The notes: generated from the sequence alone by a model not told the origin. DNA of 29,753 nucleotides from Spirochaetaceae bacterium (GCA_028818385.1 JAPPNY010000226.1:15162-44914); one strand, 5' to 3'; positions 14,553-23,858 are shown, counted from the first letter of the stretch. A program made the numbers and translations.

Positions 14553-15587
14553 TCATCGGGATGCCAGCCTGGCGCCTTCCACGAGGGCACGAAGCTTCTC
14601 CCTCGCCGCGTCGATCGGAAGCCAGACGAGCCCGCAATCGGGGGCGGCCCACACCCGGTCCCGACCCAGCACGGCGACGGCGCGGTTGATCCTTTCCGCG
14701 ATATGCCGGGGATCTTCGACCGCGGTGAAGCCGACGTCCACGAGACCGAAGACGACCTGCTTGTCTTCGGGAAGTCCCAGGAAGAGCTCGGGGTCGATAC
14801 GGCTGCTTTCGCACTCGAAGGCGAACTGCCGGGCCCGGCACGAACCGATGTCGGGCAGCATGCGGGCGAGGCCTGAGACGATCGCCGGATCCCGCACCGT
14901 CGGAGTGTCGCCGACCGGCGGAAAGCCGAGACAGAAGTGGACGCACGTGGTCGCCTCGATCCCCTCGAAAGCGAGGTCGAGGGCCGCGCGGCCCCACTCG
15001 CGAAACGCGTCCGGACGCCGGATCGCCTGCGGTTCGTCGAGCTGGATGACGTCGCATCCTGCCGCCTGCAGGTCCAGGATCTCCTCGTGCAGCACCCTCG
15101 CCATCGCCATGCCCAGGTCCGCCTCGGCGGCGTAGTGCTCGTTGGTGAGCCAGTACATCGCCGTCATCGGTCCGGGCATGGTCATCTTCACGCGCCGGTC
15201 GGTGTGCGCCTTCAGGAACCGCAGGTCTTCCAGCGCGTGTGCGTGCTTGCGGCTCACGTCACCGGTCACGACAGGAGAGGCCCGGTTCACCGTCTCCTCC
15301 TCCACGTCGGCATAGTTCGATCGCTTCGCGTCGATCCCCGACAGCGATGAGACGAACCGGCTGATGTAGTGCATGCGGCGCTGCTCGCCGTCGGTGATCA
15401 CGTCGATGCCGGCGATTTCCTGGTCGCGGATCGCCAGTCGGGCCGCGTCATCCTTCCCTTGCCGCAGAGCCTCTCCGGTGAGTCGCCAGAGACGGATGTC
15501 GTCGTCCCGGACCAGCCAGGCCGGTCTTGGCAGGCTGCCGATGACGGTCGTGGTGACGGGGGACGCCGCGCCGCTCTCCGTTGGCAA
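14553..15587 (-). CDS. Cobalamin-independent methionine synthase C-terminal-like methyltransferase
   Basis: About 344 residues from a TTG start. It is a single TIM-barrel of the MetE-C/UROD superfamily, lacking the N-terminal half of true MetE. Visible features: TTTVIGSLPRP at the start, DVITDGEQRR, MTMPGPMTAM, QLDEPQ (about 182-187), the zinc ligands His217 and Cys219 (CVHFCLG), Glu258 (FAFECE) and Cys318 (PDCGLVW). These stand-alone proteins transfer methyl or alkyl groups between thiols and pterins or other donors; the substrate cannot be read from sequence. An ATG at 15650 would extend it by 21 residues almost to the divergent GH28-like ATG. The TTG at 15587 has a better ribosome-binding site. 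Confidence 0.82.
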   Translation of the reverse strand: MPTESGAASPVTTTVIGSLPRPAWLVRDDDIRLWRLTGEALRQGKDDAARLAIRDQEIAGIDVITDGEQRRMHYISRFVSSLSGIDAKRSNYADVEEETVNRASPVVTGDVSRKHAHALEDLRFLKAHTDRRVKMTMPGPMTAMYWLTNEHYAAEADLGMAMARVLHEEILDLQAAGCDVIQLDEPQAIRRPDAFREWGRAALDLAFEGIEATTCVHFCLGFPPVGDTPTVRDPAIVSGLARMLPDIGSCRARQFAFECESSRIDPELFLGLPEDKQVVFGLVDVGFTAVEDPRHIAERINRAVAVLGRDRVWAAPDCGLVWLPIDAAREKLRALVEGARLASR

Positions 15588-15591
15588 TGAT

Positions 15592-15598
15592 CCCTCTC
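15592..15598 (-). promoter_or_regulatory. Shine-Dalgarno favouring the TTG start of the MetE-C-like gene
   Basis: On the minus strand GAGAGGG lies four bases before TTG 15587. This supports that start over the ATG at 15650, which would leave two bases between divergent start codons. Confidence 0.5.
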
Positions 15599-15652
15599 GA
15601 CGGCCTAACGTAGCATTACGCTTCGATTGACGGGCAGGTTCGGCTTCCACTC

Positions 15653-18142
15653 ATGACCATCTGCAACGTACGCGACTTCGGCGCCGCCGGGAACCGGCAG
15701 GCACTCGACACGGCGGCGATTCAGGCGGCGATCGACGCCGCCGGCCGCTGCAACGGCCAGGTGCGCGTGCCGGCCGGCAAGTACCTGTCGGGCAGCCTGA
15801 TGCTCCGCAGCGGCGTCTCCCTGCACCTGGAAGCCGGCGCCTCCGTGGTCGCCAGCCACGACATGCGGCACTTCGTCGCTCCGGCGCCGGACAGCTACGT
15901 GCATCACACCGGCTCGCGGTTTGCGTTCATCCACGCCATCGGCGCCGCTGACGTCCACATCCTGGGCAGCGGCACGATCGACGGCAACCTGGCCCTGGAC
16001 GGCGGGCATCGGGGGCCGCTTCCGCTGCTATTCGAGAACTGCCGGCGCCTTCGCGTCGAGGGGATCAGCGTCGTCGACTCGCCGGGATGGGCGGTCACCT
16101 TCTGGGGCTGCCGGCACGTCACGGTTGCCGGCGTACAGATCCTGAACAGCTTCGCCGACGGGCTGAACCCGTGTTGCTGCCAGGACGTGCTCATCGAGGA
16201 CGTCGCGATAGACGACAGCGGGGACGATCCGGTCTGCCTGAAGAACGACAGCCACCGGTACGCCTTCGCGACGCGCCCCGAGTGCGGATTCGTCTCTCGC
16301 GACATCACGATACGGCGCGTGTGCATCCGCGGCACCAGCCACCCGGCGTTCAAGATCGGAACCGGGACGCACGGCGTCTTCCAGAACATCGAGATAGCAG
16401 ACTGCCGGCTGGAGAACACCGGAGCGCTGTTCTGCGTGCAGTTGATGCGTCCTACGTACCGCGAGACGCCGCGCCGCGCCATCGAGGGCGTGCACGTGCA
16501 CGACATCCGGGGGGATGGGGTAGCCGGGCTGCTGGACCTCACGTCGATGGACGTCAGCCGGTGCGTCGTCGACGGCCTGCGATTCCGGCGAATCCACGTC
16601 GCGAAGGTGACCGCGCCTTCACGGATACACGGCCTGGCGGACGCGCCGATCCGGAACATCACCCTGCGTGATGTCACGTTGGAGGACCCTGCGGATGGAG
16701 CGCCGTGGCTGCACGGCCGGTTCATGGATGGCCTGAGTCTGCAGAACGTGCGCATCGGTCACGAGGCAGGAAGCGAGGCGGGGATGCTTTTCCAGGACTC
16801 CCGGCGGCTCAGGGTCGAAGGGCTGCAGGTGGATGGCGCCGGTACGGGCCCCCCGGTCCTGATCCGGGATTCACGGGACGTGTGTTTGGCCGGCTTCGAG
16901 GCGGCGGTTGCCGGGCCGCTGGTGAGCGTCGAGGGGGAGTCGTGCGGCGCCGTGGATCTGGCCGGACTTGCCGGCAGGGGAGGCGTGGAAGCGGCGATAG
17001 CTGGCGGCATTCCGAACGGCGCAGTCGTGCCGGCCGGCGGGCCTTGCCGCTACTCCGACCTGCAGGTGCCGCCGCACGCTGAACCCGGCCGGGAGCTGTC
17101 CCTGTCGGCAGCTCTCTCGAACGAGGGCCGGGCCGGATTCGTGAAGACCGTCGCGACCGTGGACGGCCAGCCCGCCGGCGGCCGGTGGCTGTGGCTGGGC
17201 GAGGGCGAGTCGCGGACGGTGCGATTCCGGACGGAGCGCCTCTACAAGGGCGGACTCCACGAGGTCCGGGTGGCCGAGTGCGTGGCCACGACCCGGATCG
17301 CCGCGACGCCTGCGCGCTTTCGGTTCCTGGAGCCGGTGCGGGTGGTTCCGGGAAGCAGCGGCCGTCGGACCTTCAGCGTCGAGGTGCGCAACGTCGGCGG
17401 AGAGAGCGGGTCGGTCGAGGTCCCACTCGAAGTGGATGGGATCCGGCGATGCTCCAGGACGGTCACGCTCGACTCGGGTGAGAAGCGGGAGGTCGGGCTA
17501 TCCATCGTTCACGGCGAGGAGGCGGGACACGCCAGGATCGGCGGCCGGGAGTGGCCTTGGCTGACCTTCACGAACACGCCGGCTCGTTTCTCCCGTTTCG
17601 GCGAGCGTATCGAGGTGACCGCGGGTGGCGGACTGATCACCGCCTGGGACGCAACCGGCGCGGAACTCGCCAGTGCCTACACGCGGGTACGTGGCGACTT
17701 CGACGTGTCCGTTCTCCTGGAGACCCAGGATCCGACGGGCCCCTATGCTGCCGCCGGCTTGATCGTCAGGAACCGCATCGCCCGTACGCCTGTGAGCCCG
17801 GGCTACCTGATGCTCTGCGTCTGCCCGAAGTACGGCGGTCTTCCCTACTGGGGGGCCGATCTGGACGGCGACGGAGTGCTGGACACGAAGGAGAACTTTC
17901 CCGCGCGGTACCCCATCTGGTTTCGCATCCGGCGTACGGGACACCGGTACGCCGCCTGGACCAGCCTTGACGGAACGAGCTGGCGCGCGGGCCGGGTGTT
18001 CCAGGTGAGCTCGGCCGCGGACGCCCAGGACGTCGGCGTGTTCGCGAGCGCCTACTCCGCAAAGGGTGAGCTTGGCCGCGCGGTGTTCTCACGATTGGAG
18101 CTCGAGCCCGCTATCCTCCCACGGCCAGCGTCGTGCGAATGA
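15653..18142 (+). CDS. GH28-like right-handed beta-helix protein with C-terminal sandwich modules
   Basis: An 829-residue protein without a signal peptide. Residues about 5-400 form a pectin-lyase-like helix opening with VRDFGAAGN..DTAAIQAAIDA, typical of polygalacturonase-family glycosidases. GH28 active-site regions are recognisable: NSFADGLNP (about 165-173, equivalent to NTDG), DDSGDDPVCLKN (about 187-198, with the DD pair kept) and GTSHPAFKIGTG (about 227-238). In the last the usual GHG reads SHP. The later R-x-K is not obvious. A CARDB-like strand region (about 480-560) and a concanavalin-like or DUF1349-like sandwich (about 640-825, with DLDGDGVLDT) follow. It probably hydrolyses a uronate- or rhamnose-containing oligosaccharide in the cytoplasm; the exact substrate is unknown. 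Confidence 0.75.
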   Translation: MTICNVRDFGAAGNRQALDTAAIQAAIDAAGRCNGQVRVPAGKYLSGSLMLRSGVSLHLEAGASVVASHDMRHFVAPAPDSYVHHTGSRFAFIHAIGAADVHILGSGTIDGNLALDGGHRGPLPLLFENCRRLRVEGISVVDSPGWAVTFWGCRHVTVAGVQILNSFADGLNPCCCQDVLIEDVAIDDSGDDPVCLKNDSHRYAFATRPECGFVSRDITIRRVCIRGTSHPAFKIGTGTHGVFQNIEIADCRLENTGALFCVQLMRPTYRETPRRAIEGVHVHDIRGDGVAGLLDLTSMDVSRCVVDGLRFRRIHVAKVTAPSRIHGLADAPIRNITLRDVTLEDPADGAPWLHGRFMDGLSLQNVRIGHEAGSEAGMLFQDSRRLRVEGLQVDGAGTGPPVLIRDSRDVCLAGFEAAVAGPLVSVEGESCGAVDLAGLAGRGGVEAAIAGGIPNGAVVPAGGPCRYSDLQVPPHAEPGRELSLSAALSNEGRAGFVKTVATVDGQPAGGRWLWLGEGESRTVRFRTERLYKGGLHEVRVAECVATTRIAATPARFRFLEPVRVVPGSSGRRTFSVEVRNVGGESGSVEVPLEVDGIRRCSRTVTLDSGEKREVGLSIVHGEEAGHARIGGREWPWLTFTNTPARFSRFGERIEVTAGGGLITAWDATGAELASAYTRVRGDFDVSVLLETQDPTGPYAAAGLIVRNRIARTPVSPGYLMLCVCPKYGGLPYWGADLDGDGVLDTKENFPARYPIWFRIRRTGHRYAAWTSLDGTSWRAGRVFQVSSAADAQDVGVFASAYSAKGELGRAVFSRLELEPAILPRPASCE

Positions 18143-18296
18143 TCGTGAACGAGTAGTGCACGTCATTCAGGCAGTCGTACCCATCGTGATAGGGAGCATT
18201 CGACCGGTTGTCTACCCATCCGTTCGCGCAGATGCTCGATGAGGCGATACGCGAATTGGCTCCACCTGTGATGGCGGATACACTGCACGCCCTCAT
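18111..18296 (-). pseudogene. Possible 3' gene remnant on the minus strand
   Basis: A 61-codon frame whose second half reads ANGWVDNRSNAPYHDGYD, then CLNDVHYSFTIIR, before a stop. It has mixed aromatic, Asn and Asp content and lower G+C, unlike the Arg/Ala-rich shadow frames elsewhere. It overlaps the GH28-like 3' end by about 30 bases and has no good start or upstream part. I do not recognise a family. It may be the tail of a lost gene or chance. Confidence 0.25.
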
Positions 18297-18317
18297 ATCG
18301 GGGCCGGGAGGCGCACG

Positions 18318-19991
18318 ATGATCCAGGCCGAACAGCAGACCTCACCACCTCTGACGCTCGGATGCTCCACCCAGTTGTTGCTGGACGACTACGTGGTGGA
18401 CGACGCGTGGAACATCAGGCGCTCTCCCGAGTTGCCCGTGAAATACCTGGGCAATCCGATCATCGACTCCCATCCCGTGGTCGGCGATTGCAGCGTGGTC
18501 TGCCAGTCGGTCATGTACGACGAGGAGGAGCGCCTCTTCAAGCTCTGGTCCACCCTGGTCGACACCAACCTGGACACGTTTTCGTCCGGGTATCACCAGG
18601 ACAGCGTGCACAGCTACATGTACCGGGGCGCGTACTCGGTGTCGCAGGACGGGCTGGACTGGGAGTGTCCGGACCTGGGCATCATCGAGTACCGGGGCTC
18701 GACCGCGAACAACCTGTTCCAGTCCGAGGGTTGCGGGTTCGTTCTGAAGGACGGCCACGAATCGGATCCGTCGCGCCGGTACAAGATGCTGACCAAGCGC
18801 ACCAACCCGGGCGGCCGTGTCTTCGCCGCGTTCTCACCGGACGGCATCCACTGGACGGACCATCCCGGCGGTCCCGTGGTGCCCAATTCGCGGGATGGCG
18901 CCAACTCCTTCCTGTACGACGAGCGGCTCGGCAAGTACGTGCTGTTCTGCCGGCCGACGGTCCTGCCCCTGGACTTCAGCTACGACCCCGACGAGCTCGG
19001 GTTTCCCGACCGCAACGTCTACATCGACGACTTCCACACCGGCGACAAGTTCGAGTGCAAGGACCGGACCTCGAGTCCCCGGTTTCCGGACGAATCCGAC
19101 TACGTCATGCGCTGGGAGACCGAGGACTACGTCCACCGGCACCTCAAGGTGTTCCCCTACACGCCGATGCGCTCGCTGCGCATCTCCCAGGGCAGGAGCC
19201 GCTACATCGGCTGCAACCGCAGGATCGCCCGCAGCGTCAGCGACGACTTCGTGCACTGGTCGCTTCCCGAAGTGGTGATCCGTCCCGACGAGCTCGACCC
19301 GCCGCGGCTCTACAACATGGACGTGACGCGCTACGAGGGGCTCTACATCGGGCTGTTGCAGGTCTTCCACTCGTGGGGCACGCGCCGCCTGCCGGGGACG
19401 CCCGACGAGCCGGAGACCTTCGACCTGCACCTCGCGTTCAGCCGCGACGGGATCCGCTGGGAGCGGCTGGCGAACCGTCCGGTCTTCCTGGAGCGGGGCT
19501 ACGTCGGCGACTTCGACGGCGGCATGATCTCCGGCGCCCACGTGCCGCTCATTCCCTACGGGGACGAGCTGCGCATCTACTACACCGGGCACGTGGGCTG
19601 CCACAACCTCTCGCCCGCCTCCCCAAGCTCCAAGCACTCCATCGGCGTGGCGCGGTTGCCGCGGGGCCGGCTGGTCGCCCGCACGGCCGGGGATGAGCTG
19701 GGCGTCCTGATGACCAAGCCCTTCGTCGTGGAGGGCCGGCGGCTGCAGGTCAACGCCGACGCCCGCCGGGGGCTGCTGAAGGCGGAGGTGGTCACGGCCG
19801 CCGGTGAGAAGATTCCCGGCTACACGTGCAGTGAATGCCATGGTCTGACCGGGAACGGGTTCGACCTGCCGATTTCCTGGAGCCGTAAGTCCGACCTGCA
19901 GGAGCTCGCGGGACAGACGGTGCGCCTGCGTTTCTACCTGCGAGAGGCCAGGCTGTACTCCTTCCGGCTCCATGACGGACTTCCGTCATGA
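18318..19991 (+). CDS. GH32-like five-bladed beta-propeller protein, copy A
   Basis: A 557-residue protein of the glycosidase-like propeller group related to GH32/43/68. It opens with QLLLDDYVVDDAWNIRRSPE and YLGNPIID, the usual LxxDDYxI...NPII start. Repeated sugar-hydrolase-type strands follow: YDEEERLFKLW, VSQDGLDWECPDLG, AFSPDGIHWTDHPGG, RYKMLTK and AFSRDGIRWERL. Then come GDELRIYYTGHVG and a C-terminal sandwich (GRRLQVNADAR, IPGYTCSEC, VRLRFYLREARLYSFRL). No signal peptide or membrane segment is seen, so it is probably cytoplasmic. The ATG at 18318 follows GGGAGG (18306-18311). It is a paralogue of the minus-strand gene at 23917-25422. Family membership is firm, the enzymatic reaction is not. 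Confidence 0.75.
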   Translation: MIQAEQQTSPPLTLGCSTQLLLDDYVVDDAWNIRRSPELPVKYLGNPIIDSHPVVGDCSVVCQSVMYDEEERLFKLWSTLVDTNLDTFSSGYHQDSVHSYMYRGAYSVSQDGLDWECPDLGIIEYRGSTANNLFQSEGCGFVLKDGHESDPSRRYKMLTKRTNPGGRVFAAFSPDGIHWTDHPGGPVVPNSRDGANSFLYDERLGKYVLFCRPTVLPLDFSYDPDELGFPDRNVYIDDFHTGDKFECKDRTSSPRFPDESDYVMRWETEDYVHRHLKVFPYTPMRSLRISQGRSRYIGCNRRIARSVSDDFVHWSLPEVVIRPDELDPPRLYNMDVTRYEGLYIGLLQVFHSWGTRRLPGTPDEPETFDLHLAFSRDGIRWERLANRPVFLERGYVGDFDGGMISGAHVPLIPYGDELRIYYTGHVGCHNLSPASPSSKHSIGVARLPRGRLVARTAGDELGVLMTKPFVVEGRRLQVNADARRGLLKAEVVTAAGEKIPGYTCSECHGLTGNGFDLPISWSRKSDLQELAGQTVRLRFYLREARLYSFRLHDGLPS

Positions 19992-20004
19992 CTCGTCCCT
20001 GCCG

Positions 20005-20033
20005 TTGAACCTCCTCACGGCACCGGCTACGAT
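20005..20033 (+). promoter_or_regulatory. Candidate promoter of the sugar ABC transporter operon
   Basis: TTGAAC (20005-20010), a 17-bp spacer and TACGAT (20028-20033) in the 206-base gap before the first permease. It would leave a leader of about 160 bases. No clear operator palindrome is seen. Confidence 0.4.
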
Positions 20034-20197
20034 GTAGCGGCTCGAGCGCGTCGCCGGCGGGACCTGCCGGCCGGGACGCCTCGGCGGGGCTGCAGGCGGA
20101 CGTTCCCCGACCTCAAGACGGTCGGGAGGAGGCGCGTGGTGACAGCACGACCGGCGGCGCGGTTGACCGGAGTGCCGGCCCCCGCCGAAGTGCGCTG

Positions 20198-21163
20198 ATG
20201 GCGGTGCTCGACCGGTCCCGTCCCGACGCCGGCACGCGCAGGTTTCTTCCGGGCATCGACAAGGCGACCCGCGACCGCATGGTGCGCATGCGGTTCCTCT
20301 ATCTGCTGCTCGCCGTTCCGGTCGTGCACTGGGCCATCTTCCACTACGCCCCCATGTACGGGCTGCTGGTGGCCTTCAAGGACTACAACATGAAGCACGG
20401 GGTGTTCGGCAGCCCGTGGAACGACTTCGCGCACTTCCAGTTCCTGTTCACCAGTCCCGGCTTCCACCGGGTGATGCGCAACACCTTCATCATCAGCTTC
20501 CTGAAGCTCGCCTTCGGCTTCACCGCCAGCATCGTCTTCGCGCTGTTGATCGACCAGCTCATGAGCCTGCCCTTCAAGCGGACGATGCAGTCGATCTCCT
20601 ACCTGCCGCACTTCATTTCCTGGGTGGTGCTGGGCGGCCTCATCAAGCAGTTGCTGTCGCCCTCGCTGGGCGTCTTCGGCGTGCTGATCGCCAACATCAC
20701 CGGCGAGTCGCTCAGCCTGCTGACGGACAAGGCGGGGTTCCTGGCCATCCTGGTGGCCAGCTCGGTCTGGCAGGGCGTGGGGTGGTCGGCGATCATCTAT
20801 CTGGCCGTGCTGGCCGGGGTCGACCAGAGCCTGTACGAGGCTGCCGAGGTGGATGGGGCCAGCCGCCTGCAGAAGGCCCTGCACATCAGCCTGCCGGCCC
20901 TGTACCCGCTGATGACCATCATCCTGATCCTGGCGATGGGACAGATCCTCGACGCCGGCTTCGATCAGGTCTTCAACCTCTACAACCCGCTGGTGTACGA
21001 CGTCGCGGACGTCATCGACACCTACCTGTACCGGGTGGGGCTGGTCGAGCTGAAATACGACTACGCGGCCGCCGTCGGGCTCTTCAGGAATGTCGTGGGC
21101 CTGGTGCTGGTGATCTCGGCCAACTACCTCGCCCGTCGCTACACCGAGTATGGCCTCTGGTAG
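20198..21163 (+). CDS. Carbohydrate ABC transporter permease, LplB type (CUT1, MalF-like)
   Basis: A 321-residue inner-membrane protein with six predicted helices. It starts with a basic N-terminus, then MRFLYLLLAVPVVHWAIFHY. The LplB signature APMYGLLVAFKDYN and the long block NTFIISFLKLAFGF are present. The cytoplasmic EAA loop, which docks the ATPase, reads YEAAEVDGASRLQKALHISL. The end is SANYLARRYTEYGLW, typical of the LplB/YtcP/LipO oligosaccharide importers. It forms a heterodimer with the next gene, which begins 8 bases after its stop. Substrate is inferred only from neighbours, probably an oligosaccharide acted on by the GH28-like and GH32-like proteins. Confidence 0.92.
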   Translation: MAVLDRSRPDAGTRRFLPGIDKATRDRMVRMRFLYLLLAVPVVHWAIFHYAPMYGLLVAFKDYNMKHGVFGSPWNDFAHFQFLFTSPGFHRVMRNTFIISFLKLAFGFTASIVFALLIDQLMSLPFKRTMQSISYLPHFISWVVLGGLIKQLLSPSLGVFGVLIANITGESLSLLTDKAGFLAILVASSVWQGVGWSAIIYLAVLAGVDQSLYEAAEVDGASRLQKALHISLPALYPLMTIILILAMGQILDAGFDQVFNLYNPLVYDVADVIDTYLYRVGLVELKYDYAAAVGLFRNVVGLVLVISANYLARRYTEYGLW

Positions 21164-21171
21164 GCGCGCGC

Positions 21172-22056
21172 ATGGCACGGCGGAGCGTTGGCGAGGCGGC
21201 GTTCGACGTGGCGAACGTCGTCTTCATGCTGGCGTTCTCGGCGACGATCATCTACCCGTTCTGGGACGCATTTCTCCTCTCGTTCTCCGGTCCGCGCGAG
21301 ATATCCGGCGTGGGGTTCCGCCTCTGGATCACCCACTGGTCCATGGACACCTACCGATACATCTTCGACCGGGGGCTCATCCTGATCGCCTACCGGAACA
21401 CCCTGTTCCGGACGGTGGTCGCCGTCTATCTCACCACGATCACCTGTCTGTTCGCGGCCTATCCGCTGTCGAAGCGCCGCCTCCCCGGGCGCACGGTGAT
21501 CACCGCCTACTTCGTGTTCTCGATGTTCTTCAGCGGCGGGCTGATCCCCACCTACCTGCTGATCCGGGGGCTGGGGCTCCTCAACAACCTGTGGGTCCTC
21601 GTGCTCCCGCAGATGTTCAACGTCTTCTACATGATCATCATGCGCAACTACCTGATGGCCGCCCATCTCGAAGAGCTGGAAGAGGCGGCGCTCGTGGACG
21701 GCGGCGGCTACCCGTACATCCTGTTCCGCATCATGGTGCCGCTGTCGATGCCGCTGCTGGCCACGGTGTCACTGTGGGTGGCCGTGGCTCACTGGAACGA
21801 GTGGTTCTACGCCCGCATCTACCTGACCGGGAACCGGTTTCTCGTGCTGCAGTACCTGCTGCAGCGGCTCATCGAGCATCATCGCCAGGACGAGCAGATT
21901 CTCAACGACTACGTGGCGCAGACCGAGACGGAGATCAACACCGCCAACGTCGTGGCGGGAACGATGATTCTCACGATCGGTCCCATCGTCCTGCTGTACC
22001 CGTTCCTGCAGAAATACTTCGTGAAGGGGGTGATGATCGGGTCCTTGAAGGGATGA
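21172..22056 (+). CDS. Carbohydrate ABC transporter permease, YtcP type (CUT1, MalG-like)
   Basis: A 294-residue inner-membrane partner of the preceding permease. It opens with AAFDVANVVFMLAFSATIIY and has the block FVFSMFFSGGLIPTYLLIRG typical of YtcP. The EAA loop is LEEAALVDGGGYPYILFRIM, and the C-terminus FLQKYFVKGVMIGSLKG is diagnostic of this subgroup. The ATG at 21172 is the first start after the upstream stop; a much longer frame in the same phase runs back through the LplB gene but is only its shadow. No ATPase gene follows, so a shared MsmK/UgpC-type ATPase encoded elsewhere is expected. Confidence 0.93.
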   Translation: MARRSVGEAAFDVANVVFMLAFSATIIYPFWDAFLLSFSGPREISGVGFRLWITHWSMDTYRYIFDRGLILIAYRNTLFRTVVAVYLTTITCLFAAYPLSKRRLPGRTVITAYFVFSMFFSGGLIPTYLLIRGLGLLNNLWVLVLPQMFNVFYMIIMRNYLMAAHLEELEEAALVDGGGYPYILFRIMVPLSMPLLATVSLWVAVAHWNEWFYARIYLTGNRFLVLQYLLQRLIEHHRQDEQILNDYVAQTETEINTANVVAGTMILTIGPIVLLYPFLQKYFVKGVMIGSLKG

Positions 22057-22162
22057 GTCGGCCGCCGTCGGCGAGCGGACTCATGTCGATGAGAGACCCG
22101 GGGTGCCGCCGGACAGGGCGCGCCACCGGGGTTCGCGATACAAGGGAAAGAGAGAGAACGCA

Positions 22163-23821
22163 ATGAATCACATGGTCAGAAGAGCGGTCGCCGTGCTGGC
22201 ACTGGCGTCGCTGTCGTCGATCTGCGTGTTTGCGGCGGGAACGGCGGCTTCACAGCCGCAGTCCGCGGAGCCGGAGGTCATGCAGATCACGTGGCTGGGC
22301 CGAACCCACGACCGGGGATTCCCGGAGGGGAGCTTCCTGCACCAGATGCTGGAGGAGCGCTTCAACGTCGATCTGATAGAGCCCTCGCTCATGAACTACA
22401 AGGACGCGGAGAAGTTCTACCTGCTGGCGGCGGCGAACGACCTGCCGGACACCGGCGTCGTGCGGCTGGATCACAACCGCGCGTACGAGCAGGGCATGAT
22501 CCGCTCGATTCCGCGGGACATGATCGAGGAGTACGCGCCGAAGGTCTCGATCGCTTTCGATCAGTACAACGGCTGGAGCTTCAACGTGGCACCGGACGAT
22601 GCCGGCGCCTACATCGGCTTCGGGGCGCTGCGGGAGCGGGACTTTCCGGCCCACTCCAACTGGTATCGCCTGGACTGGCTGGAGGCGGTCGGCATCGAGC
22701 CCAACGGCGAGCTGGTCAACACGGCCGACCGGCTCTACTACACGACGGAGCCGTTCACACTCGATCAGTTCAAGGACATCATGGTCGCCTTCGCCCAGAA
22801 CGACCCGGACGGCAACGGCGAGCAGGACACCTTCGGGGTCTCGACCCTGCTGATCGACTCGGTGCTCGGCGCCCACGGCACGATCGGCAAGTTCGGCGAC
22901 GACTACAACCACTACGAGAACGGCGAGCTCAAGATGTGGTACGCGACCGACGGCTTCCGGGCCTACCTGCTGTACATGAAGGACCTGTACGACGCGGGAG
23001 CGATCGACCCGGACGCGATCACCGGCCAGCATACCCTCACGGGCCACCAGAAGTGGGCCGCCGGCATGTTCGGCGCCCAGGATGCGGGAATCGTGTACGC
23101 CGATCCGTCCAACGCGTCCTTCATGGGACGCGCTCCCATGAACGTGCTGGAAACGATACCGACGTCCAAGCTGATGTTGGCCCCGTTCGTCGTGGGGGCG
23201 AACGGCAAGAGCCAGTACCGCGGCAGCGTCTCGCGGGGAAGCTACTTCACCAACGCCTACTTCACCTTCGTCGGCGCCCACGTCCAGGACGACAAGCTGG
23301 CGCGCATCCTGTGGATGATCGACGACATCAACCTCGACCCCGAGCTGAGCGTCTACGCCTACTTCGGTGAGCCGGGACGGCACTTCGACTGGGCGGGCGA
23401 GCCGTTCAACTCGGCGATCTCGGCGATCCCGGGCAAGGAGTACGACGACCCGTACAAGGAAGGCGTGGCCGGGTTCGACGCGGTGTGGGGCATGCTGGAT
23501 CGCGCGCGGCTGGGGTGGAAACCCACCTACAAGGGCTTCAACGAGTACCTTGAGGCGAACCAGCGGGACCAGATGGCGATCTTCGGACGGTTCGACATCT
23601 TCAACGAGACCGACATCAGCGAAGTGCTCGCCAAGTTCATGCCCGAGCAGCACGTCATCGCCCAGACCTACATGGTCGAGGCGATCACGGGCAAGGTGGA
23701 CGTCGCCGAGACCTGGGATTCCTACCTCGCCGACCTGCGCGACAACGGCTACGACGAGATCATCGCGGCGTACGAGAACACGACCGACGTCAGGGCGTTC
23801 ATGATGGGGGAGGGCGGCTAG
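22163..23821 (+). CDS. Extracellular solute-binding protein of the sugar ABC transporter
   Basis: A 552-residue secreted receptor for the two permeases. The ATG at 22163 begins a clear signal peptide (MNHMVRRAVAVLALASLSS, then ICVFAAG) with likely cleavage after Ala in FAA. The Cys in SSIC does not fit a standard lipobox, so lipid anchoring is doubtful. The mature part has the features of large LipO/YtcQ-type binding proteins: a first strand EVMQITWLGRTHDRG, DPDGNGEQDTFGVST (a frequent Ca-binding-like loop in this group) and PDEW-like helical ends. It lies 106 bases downstream of the second permease in the same direction. A shared hairpin follows the gene. Confidence 0.88.
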   Translation: MNHMVRRAVAVLALASLSSICVFAAGTAASQPQSAEPEVMQITWLGRTHDRGFPEGSFLHQMLEERFNVDLIEPSLMNYKDAEKFYLLAAANDLPDTGVVRLDHNRAYEQGMIRSIPRDMIEEYAPKVSIAFDQYNGWSFNVAPDDAGAYIGFGALRERDFPAHSNWYRLDWLEAVGIEPNGELVNTADRLYYTTEPFTLDQFKDIMVAFAQNDPDGNGEQDTFGVSTLLIDSVLGAHGTIGKFGDDYNHYENGELKMWYATDGFRAYLLYMKDLYDAGAIDPDAITGQHTLTGHQKWAAGMFGAQDAGIVYADPSNASFMGRAPMNVLETIPTSKLMLAPFVVGANGKSQYRGSVSRGSYFTNAYFTFVGAHVQDDKLARILWMIDDINLDPELSVYAYFGEPGRHFDWAGEPFNSAISAIPGKEYDDPYKEGVAGFDAVWGMLDRARLGWKPTYKGFNEYLEANQRDQMAIFGRFDIFNETDISEVLAKFMPEQHVIAQTYMVEAITGKVDVAETWDSYLADLRDNGYDEIIAAYENTTDVRAFMMGEGG

Positions 23822-23858
23822 CGCCCCATTCCTGAAGGCTTCGGTCTTTCGCGCGCGC

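Noticed and set aside
20416..22056. A 546-codon frame that could look like a fused permease
   Set aside because: The first 250 codons are an out-of-frame shadow of the LplB-type permease. The real YtcP-type gene starts at ATG 21172.
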